A stretch of DNA of 64,000 nucleotides from Paragordius varius (taxonomy: Eukaryota > Nematomorpha), in the NCBI GenBank assembly GCA_964247055.1, contig OZ176054.1:12152001-12216000 (forward strand), given 5' to 3'. The first letter of the stretch is position 1; every line of letters begins with the position of its first letter. Positions 11,174-24,039 of the stretch are shown here, in pieces. The position numbers and the translations under genes are program-made. The notes beneath the pieces were generated by a model. It was not told the origin of the DNA, made no database searches, and worked only from the letters and a program-made list of their open reading frames with translations.

Positions 11174-11480
11174 CTAAATGTATAAAAAAACTGTTATATT
11201 ATTTCAAAGCGTTTTTATACCGTTTCCATCATGGCTCAAAATAATACGATGCTTCAACAAAAATTTAAATAGAAAGAGTATGTATTTTTTAAAAATATTT
11301 TTAGTTGATATCAATATTTAGCATATATTTTTTATCGCGCAATCTTGGCATTTTATTAACTTTTAAAGGCCAATAAAATTGGGATTTTCGGAGCCCACAT
11401 CTGAAAATTATCAAAAAATATTGTTTTGCTTTTCATATGTGGTTTTCATATATTTTAGAGATATTTTAGATGATAAAGCA
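11174..11480. repeat. Right arm of the inverted repeat split by the Ty3/gypsy insertion
   Basis: Contains CCGTTTCCATCATGGCTCAA and GGGATTTTCGGAGCCCACAT, the reverse complement, with divergence, of the arm at 6410-6879. Confidence 0.55.
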
Positions 11481-12290
11481 TTTAGCGATTCCTAAAAACT
11501 TTTGGTTGACAAAATATCAGCAAATTTTACAAGTTTTTGATATGTGGGAGTTACAACAAAAGTGAAAATATCACTCGTAATGCCAAAATCAAAAGCACAT
11601 ATTAATCCTGATACATTTCCTATCACAATATATATTTTTATCAGGATATTTATACTCCCAATTTTGGATAGGAAGATTAATATTTAGCAATCAAAAAAAT
11701 TAGGAAAGCAAAAATTAGATATTTTTTGTTAAAAAAATTAATTAACTGACAAAGATTAAGCACTATATTTTCCTAATATTTTCGTACCATTACATATTTT
11801 CGACCAATTGTAGGCGACATAGAAGCCGTTCACAGCAAAGTAAATTTAAATTGGTAATTAAATATGTTTTTTTGTTCTTCCAAACTTACTTGGCACCATA
11901 TCACCTTTTGATGAAATTTTCTACAACAGAGCAAGAATTAATTTTTAATATATAAAATATCATGCCATTGCAATATCAAAAAAATATTTAAAAAAATATA
12001 AAAATGTGAATAGATATTCAAATATTATAAGCCCGAAAATTTATTTTTAAAAAATTCATGTATCTAACTCGTGTTTAGGTATAATCATATTTTTTCGTTA
12101 CAAAATAAATAGAGAAGCAAATTGTTAATGCACTCAATTATATAGTTTAACATCGTATTTATATCTTGTTTATGCAGGAAATTAAAGGTTAAAAAAGTAT
12201 GGTTGTTTTTTATTTTTAGAATTTCCGATTAGTTATAGGGATGTTAATGTATTAAAGTTTTGTTATTTTTTAATTAAGGAAAGAGAGGCA
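11481..12290. other. AT-rich stretch without visible genes
   Basis: I see no supported gene, RNA or bounded repeat here. Confidence 0.4.
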
Positions 12291-12298
12291 GTTGCAAC

Positions 12299-12985
12299 TA
12301 GGTCTGTGTGACTGCTTTTTCAAAAATATACGGTCAGACCTAGTCAGACCATGGTCATGACCGTGGCCATGACCACCTTTTACTTAAGTAAATATCATGT
12401 GATATTAGATTGTGAAAATAATGATCGTACTTGCGTTTTACTAATAATGTCATGTTTTTTAAAGTTTATATTATCATTTTTTATTTATTATTTACAAATA
12501 TTTTCAATCAAATTTAATCAAGAATTTTGTTTTTAAATAAATTTTGCCACATTGTTAAATTCTGAATCCTCAAATACCATAGCTCTTAATACAGGATATT
12601 GCAAATAAAATTTTACCTAGTTTGTTTTATACTTTCTTTTATCATTGTAATAAATTATAAAATGTTTTTTTCATTTTATTGGTTTACATATATGGAATAA
12701 TTGCATATTTTGAGTGCTTGATTGTTTTGTTTTTTAAGCTTAAATGCTTATGTTATAACCATGCATGTTTACAATTTTAAATTGTTAAATAAGCATTTAA
12801 ATATTTAATTTATATTTTTTAAAAAAATATTTAAAAACAATAAAATTTTAACATTTTTCTTCCAAAAAAATTTACTGCAATTTTTCAAAAAACAGCTTTT
12901 TTAAATGATCATGGTCAAAAAATAAATAGTCACTGACCTGGTCACGACCCGATCGATTGACCAGGTCTTGGTCAGCACAACCCTA
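12299..12985. mobile_element. Non-autonomous hAT-type element
   Basis: 687 bp flanked by perfect 8-bp GTTGCAAC duplications (12291-12298, 12986-12993). Ends are inverted (TAGGTCTGTGTGAC left, GTCAGCACAACCCTA right) and both subterminal regions carry repeated GGTCATGAC/GGTCAGACC-type words. No transposase is visible. Confidence 0.8.
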
Positions 12986-13269
12986 GTTGCAACTATTTTA
13001 CCTTTCAATTATTGTTTAATTGTGGTTGTGTGGATTCTATTGGATTGCGTGGGTTGATAACCATTTTGTTTCAAGATTGTTTAAATATTTCGGGTTGCAG
13101 AGAAATAGAGTTGCATATGTGTTGAGTTCGATTTTTGATAATTGATTTATTTGGTCTGGGGTGATGATGACATTCAGGGTAATGTTGATGTGTGGCTTAT
13201 ACCTTGCGTATCCGACCTTTTGATTTTTATTACACAATTGTTTCTATCCATATACCAAGGATAATTACA

Positions 13270-13376
13270 ACTAGTTTCTAGTTGTTTAACGCTGCTGCAA
13301 AATTCGTAATAGGAAGTCAATTATTTTATTTTCATAATATTGTCCGTCGTTCACACATTTCGCACATCTCTGCTTT
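13270..13376 (-). mobile_element. mariner transposase C-terminal fragment
   Basis: Minus-strand translation gives KCVNDGQYYENKIIDFL, matching the usual C-terminal W-x-KCV-x-x-x-GQY-F/Y-E pattern of mariner transposases. Only this end is present. Confidence 0.6.
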
Positions 13377-13599
13377 TAAAATTTATGTTACACAATACGG
13401 ACGTTTAAATGTATTATTAAATTAACGAGTCTAATTTTTTATATATTCTTTAAAAAGGGTGAGTGTCGATAATAATCCATAAATCTTGTTGGGGAAGAGG
13501 GGAGGGTTTCATAGTTATTCTACAAGCATAATTTAAATATGAATAATTTTATAGACCTAATTCTATATCCTTTAAATAACATGGCTAATCATAAGTTTT

Positions 13600-14553
13600 T
13601 ATTTGGCTTCGGAACCAAACCGAAACCCAGTCCCTTACATTTTAGCAGGAAACGGTTCAGTTTTGCAACCATCCCGGTCTCGGTTCCACTTCTCCAGGAA
13701 CACCCCGGTTCATGTAAAATTTTAGGACTACCTTTGTTTCCATTTTATGTTCTTTGGAATAAGCCTATTCCGGTTCCAGGCAAAATAAGTGCTATGCTGT
13801 TTAAAAATTTAATATTTAAATATGATTTTGTATATTGTGTTGTTTAAAAATTTTAAAAAATTGGCCATATGACATTTTATTCTCCTATCCGATTGAAATA
13901 TATATGTTCTGAATAACCTTTAATTGAAGAGAAGCACAGACATAAATTTTCGTAGATTTCAAAAATATATATATAACGTTTTTATTTAAGAAATGTTTTG
14001 GTTTGGAATCCTGTAGTTTAGGAAAAGGGAAAATATAATAAATTTATCTTATGCTCTTACTTTTTTTACTTCTAAATATTTTCCCAAAATTATAATCAAT
14101 CCCACATAATGAAAAAAATGAGCCACATTGTGGTAATTATACCGCAGCTCACGAACCTCATGGGGTCCTCAAACTTATTTTTTGTCCACAGATTTTACAA
14201 TAATATTAATATTTTATCATGTAAGGTTAAATTAGCGGTACGTATCGCGGCTTACAATATGATTTAAATTAGTGCCAATGATTTTCTTTTCATAAATTTA
14301 GTTTGATTCACAAATGTTGTTATTTTGGTTTATATTATTCTAATAAAAATGTGTCTGAAAATCATTTTATAAAAGTGAGGAACCAAAATGTACCCGGTTC
14401 CGTAACCACTACGTTAAGGAACACCCCGGTTTCGATTCCAAAATTTTGGGAACTACCCCGGTTTCATTTTTAAATTCTTGATTCTTTGGTTCCTATTCCA
14501 ACCGTAGGAACCACCCCGATTCCGACTTTTTTCGGGCCAGGTTTAAAGCCCTG
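13600..14553. mobile_element. hAT-like non-autonomous element, left end lost
   Basis: The right terminus in reverse complement reads CAGGGCTTTAAACCTGGCC. The body is dense in GGAACC/GGTTCC and CACCCCGGTT words, shared with 55067-56122, which has the same TIR type. No matching left terminus is found near 13600. Confidence 0.55.
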
Positions 14554-14594
14554 CTTTTTACCGTTTTGTAATTTTCTGGAAAACCAATTATTAA

Positions 14595-15250
14595 ATAGTT
14601 CAAAATACTCTGTGTTGACTACAAATTTTCCTCATCTCTCAATTAACATATGAATGTCATGCCAAATAAACTGATTATTTTTGGTAATATTTGTCAAGGC
14701 ATTTTCCAACGTTTTCTGTATTTAGAGGCACTGCGAGTGTGTGCCACATTTATGCGGAAAAATATTAGTTAGATGGCCCCAGGTCATACGGAGTCATTGT
14801 CCTGGCTTATTCCGGTCGTTAATACCATTTTAATCCCACTACACATGAGCATGGTCTACTGGCTTGTAAATGGAAAGCCACAATTTCTGCTTTGTATTTA
14901 CAAAATAAAGCCACTATTTATCACTCGTCACCATCAAATGCAAAGAAATTTTATTTCGTAACGTTAAAGTAGGATTTCACAAGTCAATTTGCGATCTTCG
15001 AGTTAACGTTCATTCAAATTGTGTGGACCCCGTTTATTGTGCTTGTTCTTTTCTATTCATATACTTAACTCATTTTTGTGATAAAAGTAAAGCGTCTGCC
15101 GATTGCCGTTTGGCTTTAGTTGGGTCATCCAATAATCCTTGCATTTTATCGTTCAGTCTGCGATCAAACTATATCCCTATGAATTAATGCGAAACCCCAG
15201 ACTATAACAATATACCATTATCCCACGAGTATCTTACCAGAAAGTTAACG
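14595..15250 (-). mobile_element. Degraded mariner transposase copy
   Basis: Minus-strand fragments in several frames resemble mariner transposase: an N-terminal piece near 15010-15170 (LNDKMQGLLDDPTKAKRQSA) and the C-terminal end near 14600-14650 (GKFVVNTEYFE). The frame is interrupted many times. Related copies are at 38650-39480 and 49057-50150. Confidence 0.6.
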
Positions 15251-15509
15251 CGAAAAGTTCTATCAAAAACATTCCACATTTTCGTCATCGGTAATTTTAA
15301 CAATATCATAGCTAACGATAAAACCGAGAAGATCACTGGTGGAAAAGTCCTTGGTAAATTAAAGTCCCTATGGACTTATTGATTTTGCCAACAAAACAAT
15401 ATTCACATATTAGGCATGCAAAGAACCAAACGCTAATTCCAGAATATCCAATGCTATGCAGCGCGCACTGTAGTTAAGATCAAAACCTTTTAATAGCCAA
15501 AATGAAAAG

Positions 15510-17905
15510 AAGGTTATGACCCATGTTCAGGTAAGTATTACTTACGTCCTTATACTTAAATCCTTATGCTTACATCCTTATGCTTACGTCCTTATGCTTA
15601 CATTTTTGAATAAAAATCATACATTCATCATTAGTCTGCTCCTAGTAGACTTATTAAATTTCAAAGTGGCATAACTTTAAAAATATTGCGAATTTTTGAA
15701 TTCTGTAAATGGGAGGATAAAAATCAAAGTATAGTTAACAAATAATGTATATGTTTGAGTAAAGTTGCTTCAATCTTTTGGCATTATAAGGGGTTTACAC
15801 AACCCCTGTTAAAAAAATAGATAAATCCTAAAACATACATGCAAAATCAAAAGTTTTTTAGAAGAAATGGGTACGCATTTTATCCAACTACATTTTTAGA
15901 TTTTTTTGAGTTATCAAAATTAAATATTTGCATACTTCGTGAAATAAAAAAATCCACCCAGTTTTTGAATTTTTTAAATTGGAGGACAAAAAATTTGTAT
16001 ATATAACAAATAATTTATAGCTTTTAGAAATTGCATCGATCTCTTAGACGTCTTAGGTTACTAAACCGCTTCAAAAATATATCTGGAACAAACATTTAAA
16101 ATCCAAAGTTTTTTAGAAGGTGTGCAAATGATTTAACTATATTTTTTAGATTTTGATATCATGACGATTGAAATATCTGGGCAATTTTTACATTTTGAGG
16201 ATGAAGCATTTAAGAATCTACTCATTTTATTGGATATTATAAAATATTTACTATTAGATGTATAAAAATAATATTAATGACAATAAATATATGATATTTG
16301 GAATTTAATCTTGCAAGCGTTTAAAAAATATTTCAATCCACAGTGCCCAAAATCGGAGGCTAAATATCCTAATACATCAAATATATTGCATATTAAGAAT
16401 ATCATGGTGATTTTAGTTTTAAGGCTAACGAATATAGAGTTATATCCACTTTTTTGGTAATTGTTCCTTATCTAAAAGTTGCAAATTAGGCAAACTTATA
16501 AAATTATTTGGTGAAGGTTAAATGCTTCCTTTTAAAAATATCATTAGATTATGAGCTATAAAAACCAAAATAAGTTTACAATTTTAGGCGTAGACTCCAA
16601 AAGTCACAAATTTTTAGACCCCTAAATATTTTCTCGAATTTAAAGCAAAATCTAATCACAATTTTGCGGTGTTAGAAATGTTTCATCAAATTATATATAA
16701 AAGGTGTTTTTGCATATAATAAAGCACCATAAAATACAATAAAGATTGCCAAAATTCTAAGAAAAAAAATCTATTATAATGTCAAATTCTAGTTTAAATG
16801 AAAAATGTTATCGCGCATCGGCTTTTTTAAAAAACTAACCCATTTTGGAGAAGTCCAAATGAAACTTTTAAAGCCTACGCTTAAAATTATAAATTTCATT
16901 TTGGTTTTCGAATATAGTTCATGTCATAATATAATGAGATTTTTAAAGGGAGGCATTGTGTTTTCATTAAAAAAATTTATAAATTTGCCTAATTTGCAAC
17001 TTTTCGATAAGGAACAATTACCAAAAAAAATGGATATAACTTTTAATTATTCGTTATTAAAACCAAAATCATAATATTCTATTTGATATATTAGAAAATT
17101 TTTTATAGCATCCGATTTTGGGCGCTGTGGATTGAAATAATTTTTAGACGCTTGGATCGTAAAAACGATATATTAAATTCCAAATATCATATATTTATTG
17201 TCAAAAATTATTTTTATACATCTGATAGTAAATCTTTTATAATTTCCAATAAAATGAGTAGATTCTTCAATGCTTCATCCTCAAAATGCAAAAATTGCGC
17301 AGATATTTCAATCGTCATGACAAAATCTAAAAAATGTAGTTAAATCATTTGCACACCTTCTAAACTTTGGATTTTACATGTTTGTTCCAGATATATTTTT
17401 TGAAGCGGTTTAGTTAACTAAGATGTGTAAGAGATCGATGCAATTTCTAAAACCTATAAATTATTTGTTATATATACAGATTTGTCCTCCAATTTAAAAA
17501 ATTCAAAAACTGAGTAGATTTTTCACAAAATATGCAAATATTTAATTTTGATAACTCAAAATCTAAAAAATATAGTTGGATAAAATGCATACCTATTTCT
17601 TCTATAAAACTTTTGATTTTCATGTATGTTTTAGGATTTATCTATTTTTTAACAGGGGTTGTATAAACCCCTTTTAATGCCAAAAGATTGAAACAACATT
17701 ACTCAAACCTATTATTTGTTAACCATACTTTACTTTTTATCCTCCAATTTACAGAATTTAAAAATTCGCAATATTTTTAAAGTTATGCCATTTTGAAATT
17801 TTAATAAGTTTACTAGGAGGGGACTTATGATGAATGTATGATTTTCAAAAATGTAAGCATAAGGACGTAAGTAATAATTACCCGAACATGGGTCTATAAC
17901 TTCCT
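15510..17905. repeat. 2.4-kb imperfect palindrome (foldback-like element)
   Basis: Left arm about 15510-16605 and right arm about 16870-17905 are reverse complements with modest divergence, separated by about 265 bp. Matching landmarks run in order from outside in: GACCCATGTTC, ACGTCCTTATGCTTAC, GGGGTTTACACAACCCCTGT against its complement, CAAAAGTTTTTTAGAAG, TTGCATCGATCTCTTA and AATTGTTCCTTATC. The outer left tip has about four copies of a 16-17-bp CTTACGTCCTTATG unit where the right tip has one. No long reading frame lies inside. Diverged pieces of the family occur at 29430-29720 and 58258-58720. Confidence 0.85.
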
Positions 17906-18330
17906 CAACCACAAAGAAACTTTTACTTTTTATGATCATACAAATAATATAAACTGATGAGGTGTAAGTTATGTGTAAATTATGTTTGCCTCATCTTTTT
18001 CACCGGTAAAATATGCCTTATACCCAACTCTCTAATTCATTATATTGGGGAGGGTATATGTTAAAATATTATTATTGGCAAAATCCATCTTAAATTGTTG
18101 TAGTTCCTAGATGTAATTCTGTCCTTTTAGCACTGTTAATAGTTTTAACCCTCTGGAATATTATTGATAAATTTAATATGGTATCTTTTGTGTGTTTTGA
18201 TGATTTTTCCCACACGTTGTATTTCGTCTAGTTTATACCGAATATAAGGGAAAATTGAACGACTTTTATAGAGCTTTAATAAAACATCATATTTCTAATC
18301 GAAAAAAGTATGAATGCATTTATAAATCAA
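17906..18330. other. AT-rich stretch
   Basis: Nothing supported here. Confidence 0.35.
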
Positions 18331-18484
18331 GTTAAGTAAATGGCAAAAACGCATATAAAAATTTTTTATATATAAATATCTAATTTTCCGTTATATTTGT
18401 AGACTTTTTAGGATAAAGAAAAAATTAAAACAAAATCAAGAAAAATATAAAAATTTATACGCGTTTTTGCCATTTACTTTAACC
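18331..18484. repeat. Short inverted repeat (hairpin)
   Basis: GTAAATGGCAAAAACGC at 18335-18351 pairs with GCGTTTTTGCCATTTAC at 18461-18477, with flanking partial complementarity, around a roughly 110-nt AT-rich loop. Confidence 0.7.
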
Positions 18485-19007
18485 ATATTAAGTTGAATAT
18501 CAAATTTTTTGGTTATTTTAGGTTTAATATATATACACACATTATTATATGGTGTAACGATATCATTTAGGACGTTCTATATAAGAGGAATAATACTTGT
18601 ACCCATCCATCGATTCCTAAATTGTTTTTATGATTTTATTCTAGCTAAATTTGGCAGACCCACCTAAAGCAATAAAATATACTACTTTTTGTCCGAAACA
18701 GGATTTTGGAAAAATTAGTGCTAAAATTCTGAAATTCCGTGGTCCCCAAATTTATTTAATATCCATAAGGTTTTGTATCTCATTATTTCAATTCCCGCTT
18801 GTGGTGCTTTTTGAATTTAATGGTATTAATTCGCAAGATGCTAAAAGTGGCTATATTTAATCGGATGTATTGAAAATGTTTTAACAAATACTACATTGTT
18901 GATATAAAATACTGTGTGCAAATAATTAACAACTTTTTTTTAATGAGATAGCTTAAAACCAGCAAATTCTTTTGCAGTAAAATTTTTTATTTGTTGACAA
19001 TTTGGTT
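18485..19007. other. Gap with one weak open frame
   Basis: An open frame at about 18651-18860 (plus) includes FCPKQDFGKISAKILKFRG. It lacks an ATG near its start and has no recognised family, so I do not call it a gene. Confidence 0.25.
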
Positions 19008-21333
19008 CAGTGATACTCAAACCGCGGCCCGCGGGCCGCATGCAGCCCTAAGAGTGCCTTAAAATTGCCCTATGACCATATTGATACTTATATTTTTTAT
19101 TGATGAAATTTTAAAATACACATAATCGGATTTTCGCTTAGTTTAATATTAATTTATTTTATTAAGATTTACTTGGTATTTTTATTTTTACCCAATTTGA
19201 AATGTAGAATATTTCCCTACATTAAAATGATTTCAAAATTTTGGAACACGTTGTTTTTGTTTCTGCATATTTTCTTTCCTATTTTAAAATTATTGCATTC
19301 CTTTTTTGTATTTAAGCAATCCTTTCACCCAAACTTGCATATACTTATTCTTTTCATTGCTATCCTGCATGATTTTATATAAATCACATAATAAAATTTT
19401 AATATGTTTTTTATTGCATAATTCAAATTATAGTCCCATTTTTTTGAAAAAAATTTACACAATATTTAAATATAAATTCAAAGGATGATATCTAATGCTG
19501 AAAAACGTAAATTATCCTATGAAATCGCTCCTTTTAAAAAGAGAATGGGAAGAAAAATTTTTGTCGTTTTAAATAAAAATGTCACCTGCCTTATATGTAA
19601 GGACAACATAATTATAATACAATTTTGAAAGACATTTTACAATCCAGCATTCTCACAAACCAGAAAATCATGAGGAAAGAAACGAATAAAAGATTAAGGA
19701 ATATACCGGGAAGAAAAATCTATTATGTCCATAGCTTTCTCCCAGGAAAAAGCTGTATTATTAACTTCATATGAAATTTGCTATAGTTTAGGAAAAAATA
19801 TGAAACCGTTTACTGATTGTCAACTAATAAAAAAATGTCTAATAAATGGACTTTTTTATTTGATAAATACCATAGTAAAGATCTAATCATGAGGCAAATT
19901 AAAATACTACAACTTTCTGATTCAACATGTGATCGACGCATTATCTAAATATATTTATTGGCTCTGAAAAACTGCAAATATTTTAGTATTGCTATTGATT
20001 GAGCACTGATATTAGTTAAGCTCCACAGTGTGCGCTCTTGTGAGATTATGCAACGACAACATTATCAACGGGGAATATTTATTATTTTTACCAGTATATA
20101 ACACAACGAAAGAGAGTGATTTTCTCAAATAATTAGCACTTTTTTCGATAATAATGGTATATCTATGAAAAAATTGGTTTCGATCTGCACAGATGGCTGT
20201 CCCTCTATGATTGGAAACATCCTCTTTTGAGAAACAAATATAATTTGCAAAATATTTGATCATTTCACTGCTTTATTCATACACAAAACCTGGTTTCGAG
20301 TGTAAAAATGAAAACTCAATTCTCAGTAATTTAAAAGGGTTGTGAATATAGTAAACCACAGGGGCAGAGATTGTGCCGCCGTAAATTCAAAAACCCTCTG
20401 AAAGATATCCACAGTGAGGATGATATTGTGTTGTATACAAGTGTAAGATGGTTAAGCCTTAGCAAAGTATTAAATAGTTTTTTTGTTTTAAGACGTGAAA
20501 TATTATTTATAAATGATAACAGAAAGTTTGACGAGGAAATTAATAGTGACGAATAATGGGTTTATTAGCCTACCTTTGTGACATTACTTATAAACTTAGT
20601 ATTTAAATACAGTCAAGGGAGATAAATAATAATCCAATTTGCTAATGGGGATTAATTTAATCATAGACAATTATTTAATTTTATCTAATGAGATGAAATT
20701 CAGATTTCAGGAATTAAGAAATATTAAATATTGCTTAAAATTCGTTGAAAATCTCTGGCATATGGATATATTCAATATTAAGCAACCTGAGCATTTCAGT
20801 TTTGATCAGGTATCATTGAAAGATTCGTATATTTTAAATATAATTTCAATATGGAGACTATATTTAAGGAGAATCGTAAATTAGAAATATATGTAGAATT
20901 TTTGTGCCAAATAAATATGAAAATATAAAAAAATGTGCTCAAGTTATACTAACTGTTTTCCCCTACCCTTACACGTTTGAGACGGCATATTCAAAGATGA
21001 AGTATGTCAAGAATACATACAGAAATCGCTTAACCAATGATCATATGGACGACGTATTAAGATTGGCCTGTCATGAGGCGAAACCAAATTTTTTAAAAAT
21101 TATTGGTTAATATCAAAATAAATGTTGTTATCAAAATATTTTAATTTTTTAAACTAAATGGTGAAAAACGAGTTTTTAGCTGGATTACATCGGCCAAAAA
21201 ATTTTGTGCCGATTTAAAGTATTAAATATGTGCATATGTGTCAAATAGCTATAGGATATTTGCCAGTATAAAGTTCATGGCCCTCGAAAAAAAATTTAAT
21301 TTGGCCCGTCAATTTTTTTTGGTGAGTACCAAG
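19008..21333 (+). mobile_element. hAT transposon relic with transposase remains
   Basis: The left end begins CAGTGATACTCAAACCGCGG followed by the palindromic GCGGCCCGCGGGCCGC, and the right end shows GGCCCGTC and GGTGAGTACC, a partial inverted match. The body carries a decayed transposase (19485-21110). Termini and protein resemble the ZBED5-type branch of hAT elements. An 8-bp target duplication is not obvious. Confidence 0.8.
19485..21110 (+). pseudogene. hAT transposase pseudogene (ZBED5-like branch)
   Basis: Starts with MISNAEKRKLSYEI. A BED-type zinc-finger remnant (VTCLICKD, with the downstream His part damaged) is followed by AVLLTSYEICYSLGKNMKPF, a typical hAT block. The central catalytic region near 19990-20280 survives as fragments in shifting frames (the antisense of 20012-20263 is only a shadow). 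The region 20371-20560 retains SEDDIVLYTSVRWLSL, the conserved hAT VRWLS block. The C-terminal dimerisation block survives at 20904-21110 (YTFETAYSKMKYVKNTYRNR then HMDDVLRLA). Several stops and frameshifts make it non-functional. It would have catalysed cut-and-paste transposition. Confidence 0.85.
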
Positions 21334-21379
21334 TTTTTGAAAATCAAGAGAAAATCAAAACTGAACAAAAGGTATAAAT

Positions 21380-22210
21380 TAAGGATAATTAAGTATAACT
21401 AAATAATAACTTAAGACATTGAGATTTATTGGATATTTACAATTTATAAATAGCTTAAAATCATATAATTAGGTTTTTCACGAAACAGAGATGAAAAATC
21501 GTGTTTTTCCTTTAACATACTTAATACAAAAAATATTTTTTAATATATAAACTATATTTAAATATTTTTAATTATTTACTACTAAACTCACAATTAAATA
21601 TTTAACATTCATATTTTATACAGTAAAAATAATTTATATATCAAAATTAAATTGATGAATATTGTTTTATTTTTTCATTATGTTTGTCTGATTTATGAGT
21701 GTATAAACTACTGATTTTGGGATCTTACATGAACGTATTTTAAACATGTAATTTGCAATATAGGATGTGCAAGTAGTGGTTTATCAATCAAAAATTTATA
21801 CAAATCCCAGTAACAAGTTTCTTTTAGCACAAATTAATATTTTTACTAGATTTGTTAAAAGATTTTTGGCTGATATTCCACTACTTTTAATTCCTATTTT
21901 AAATGAGATTCCTGCTCATTTAAGATTTCCAAAAAACCATATTAAATTTATTATAAACTTAAAAGCCAGATGACAAAAAATGGAATATAAAATATTAATT
22001 TTGTTTTGATATATAAGTTTTTGCCTATATGATCTTAATAGTGAGTTTAGTAATTTAAAAAATAATTTTAATATAGTTTCATAAAATTTTTTTGTTTAAA
22101 TATGTTAGAGGAAAAACACGATTTTTGATCCGAGTTCCAATTAAAACCCTAATTATATCTAATAAATCTTAGTGTTTATCATTATTTTTTTTAAATTATA
22201 CTTAATTTTC
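21380..22210. mobile_element. Long-TIR non-autonomous element
   Basis: About 230 bp at the left (AATTAAGTATAACTAAATAA, GAGATTTATTGGATAT, AAAAATCGTGTTTTTCC) return as reverse complement at the right (22030-22210: GGAAAAACACGATTTTT, ATCTAATAAATCTTAG, TATACTTAATT). About 370 bp separate the arms. The centre holds a short open frame without recognisable family. Confidence 0.7.
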
Positions 22211-22839
22211 ATTTTCACTGTTTTCCCAATTTCGATTTTCTCTCAATAATTCAAAAACTAGGGCAAAAAAACGTGTTATGGCGAATGAATTCGCTGATAA
22301 TAAGCTATACATGAAAAAATTATTGTTAAAAAAATTGACCCTCTTTTTGCCAACAGTGAAATGGAAATTCAGAGAAATGAATAGCATTAATCAGTAGTTT
22401 ATTATTTGGCATTGATATTTTTGAACAAATTTAATAAAGTACATTAAATTGCCGAAACTAAATCATTACAAATATTTAAAACCACAACATGTGTCTCATA
22501 TTAGAACAATAGCTGATAATCAATCTTATTAAAATACACATTTTAGACAAAGTTTTTGGAAAAATAAAAAAAAAACCCAATTTATACGGATTAATAAAAT
22601 ATTTTACCAAAGTGTGATCATAATTCATTACCGGTTTAACTAAGAGACGGTGTTAGTGATAAGTACGCCCGAGATTAATTTGACGCAAACGCCATTTTGT
22701 TTTTCTATTTAAAGACAGACACATTTAAGTTAAATCTGCCAGGGGTCCTGTTTTATTCAGTAATCGTTTGGTGCCTGGAAAATAACATATACGGCACATA
22801 TTGCTTTTCTTATTACCAAAAAATGTTAAAAGTTATCTT
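22211..22839. other. AT-rich stretch
   Basis: No gene supported. A minus-strand frame at 22202-22387 has no recognisable features. Confidence 0.3.
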
Positions 22840-23160
22840 GTAGAAAAATATAGTAAACATGATCTAATGCTATGTTTCGAACATTTAAAGTTATGATTTC
22901 ATGTAAAAGAGTGTCGGCGTACTGGTAAACCGCCCAACTGCGATGCCAAATTAAAAGTTACTGAAAGATGAACTAACGCTCGACACAATCCTTATATGAC
23001 AAAAAAACAATCAATCTACGAGCATCTATAAAGGCAAATAAACTCGGTCACTGCACCGCACAATTTGAATAATTGACAAAACAAAAATCGCTAAATGCCC
23101 TCTTAAATCCTGCTTGAACGATATCGTTTTCTTGGAAATATAACGTATAATGCATCATAG
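22840..23160 (+). mobile_element. mariner transposase N-terminal half, fragment
   Basis: Plus-strand translation in patches gives FKSYDFM, then VGVLVNRPTAMPN, then TAPHNLNN and ILLERYRFLGNI. These correspond in order to the N-terminal helix-turn-helix end and the region before the first catalytic Asp of mariner transposases. Stops interrupt the frame, and the catalytic half is missing. Confidence 0.55.
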
Positions 23161-23362
23161 ATAACTATTTATAATTTACCAAATTATTTTTATTTTGATA
23201 AATTATTCAAGGAATTTTCTATGTAAACGCCTGAAACAATAAGAAAAATAGAATAATGTAATGCCACATCATTTAATATATTATCTTCTAAGATGTGGGA
23301 GTTTAAAGCTGGGAAATATGTTCAATTTAGAATATACGTCAATATACAAATTTTGTGTCTCA

Positions 23363-23875
23363 TCTATATATTTATGAAAATGGAAAATGCTGGCTTGGTG
23401 ATCTGTTTCCGGAAAACCGATAAACCCATTCAAATCCAAATATTGAAAAAATATAATCATTAATGAATGCCCTGACAATAGCTTCGCCCCTTTTTTGAAT
23501 TAGGCCCCAGTTCGGGCCCACGCCGAGTAAAAAACGGGTTTTTTTGAAAACAAAAGTCCACAAAAATCGTGTCTTTGAGACAATTTTTCGGAGAACGTGT
23601 TGGACCATTCACTTTCAAATATAATTTTTGTTTACTTATTTTCGATTGCGCCGAACATAGTCGGCTCGCATTTTTAATTTAGGCACTCTTTTTACCCGCC
23701 CGTAAAATGCCATTTTTTCAAAAAACAAAGTGCACAAAAACAATTTTTTATATCTATTTTTCCCCTAAACAATAAATTAGTATGAATGCACCGTTTTAAA
23801 ATTCCTATGAGATCATAGCTATTAAATAATGTTCAAAATAATCTACATATGTGGATTATTTTATTATTCCATTAG
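23363..23875 (+). mobile_element. Helitron-like element, short form
   Basis: Starts A|TCTATATATTTATGAAAATG, followed by GGAAAACCGATAAACCCATT and the family body (TTCGGGCCCACGCCG, CTTTGAGACAATTTTTCGG). It is collinear, inverted, with 58722-59258 as far as CATATGTGGATTATTT and lacks the tandem interior of the long forms. Its 3' boundary is not resolved. Confidence 0.55.
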
Positions 23876-24039
23876 GATTCATACTTGTGTTAAACTGTAT
23901 AATTCTAATACAATATTCTGGTCATGATTGCCTACCTGTCAACCAAAATTCCAACACCACATTCAAACCACCAATCATTCACCATTTAAACTCTCCAAAG
24001 AATTGCGAAAATTAGAGAGCATATTTGAGAATAATAGCC

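Noticed and set aside
13539-13847. 102-codon plus-strand frame
   Set aside because: Lies largely in a hAT-like non-autonomous element with GGAACC repeats; no protein family features.
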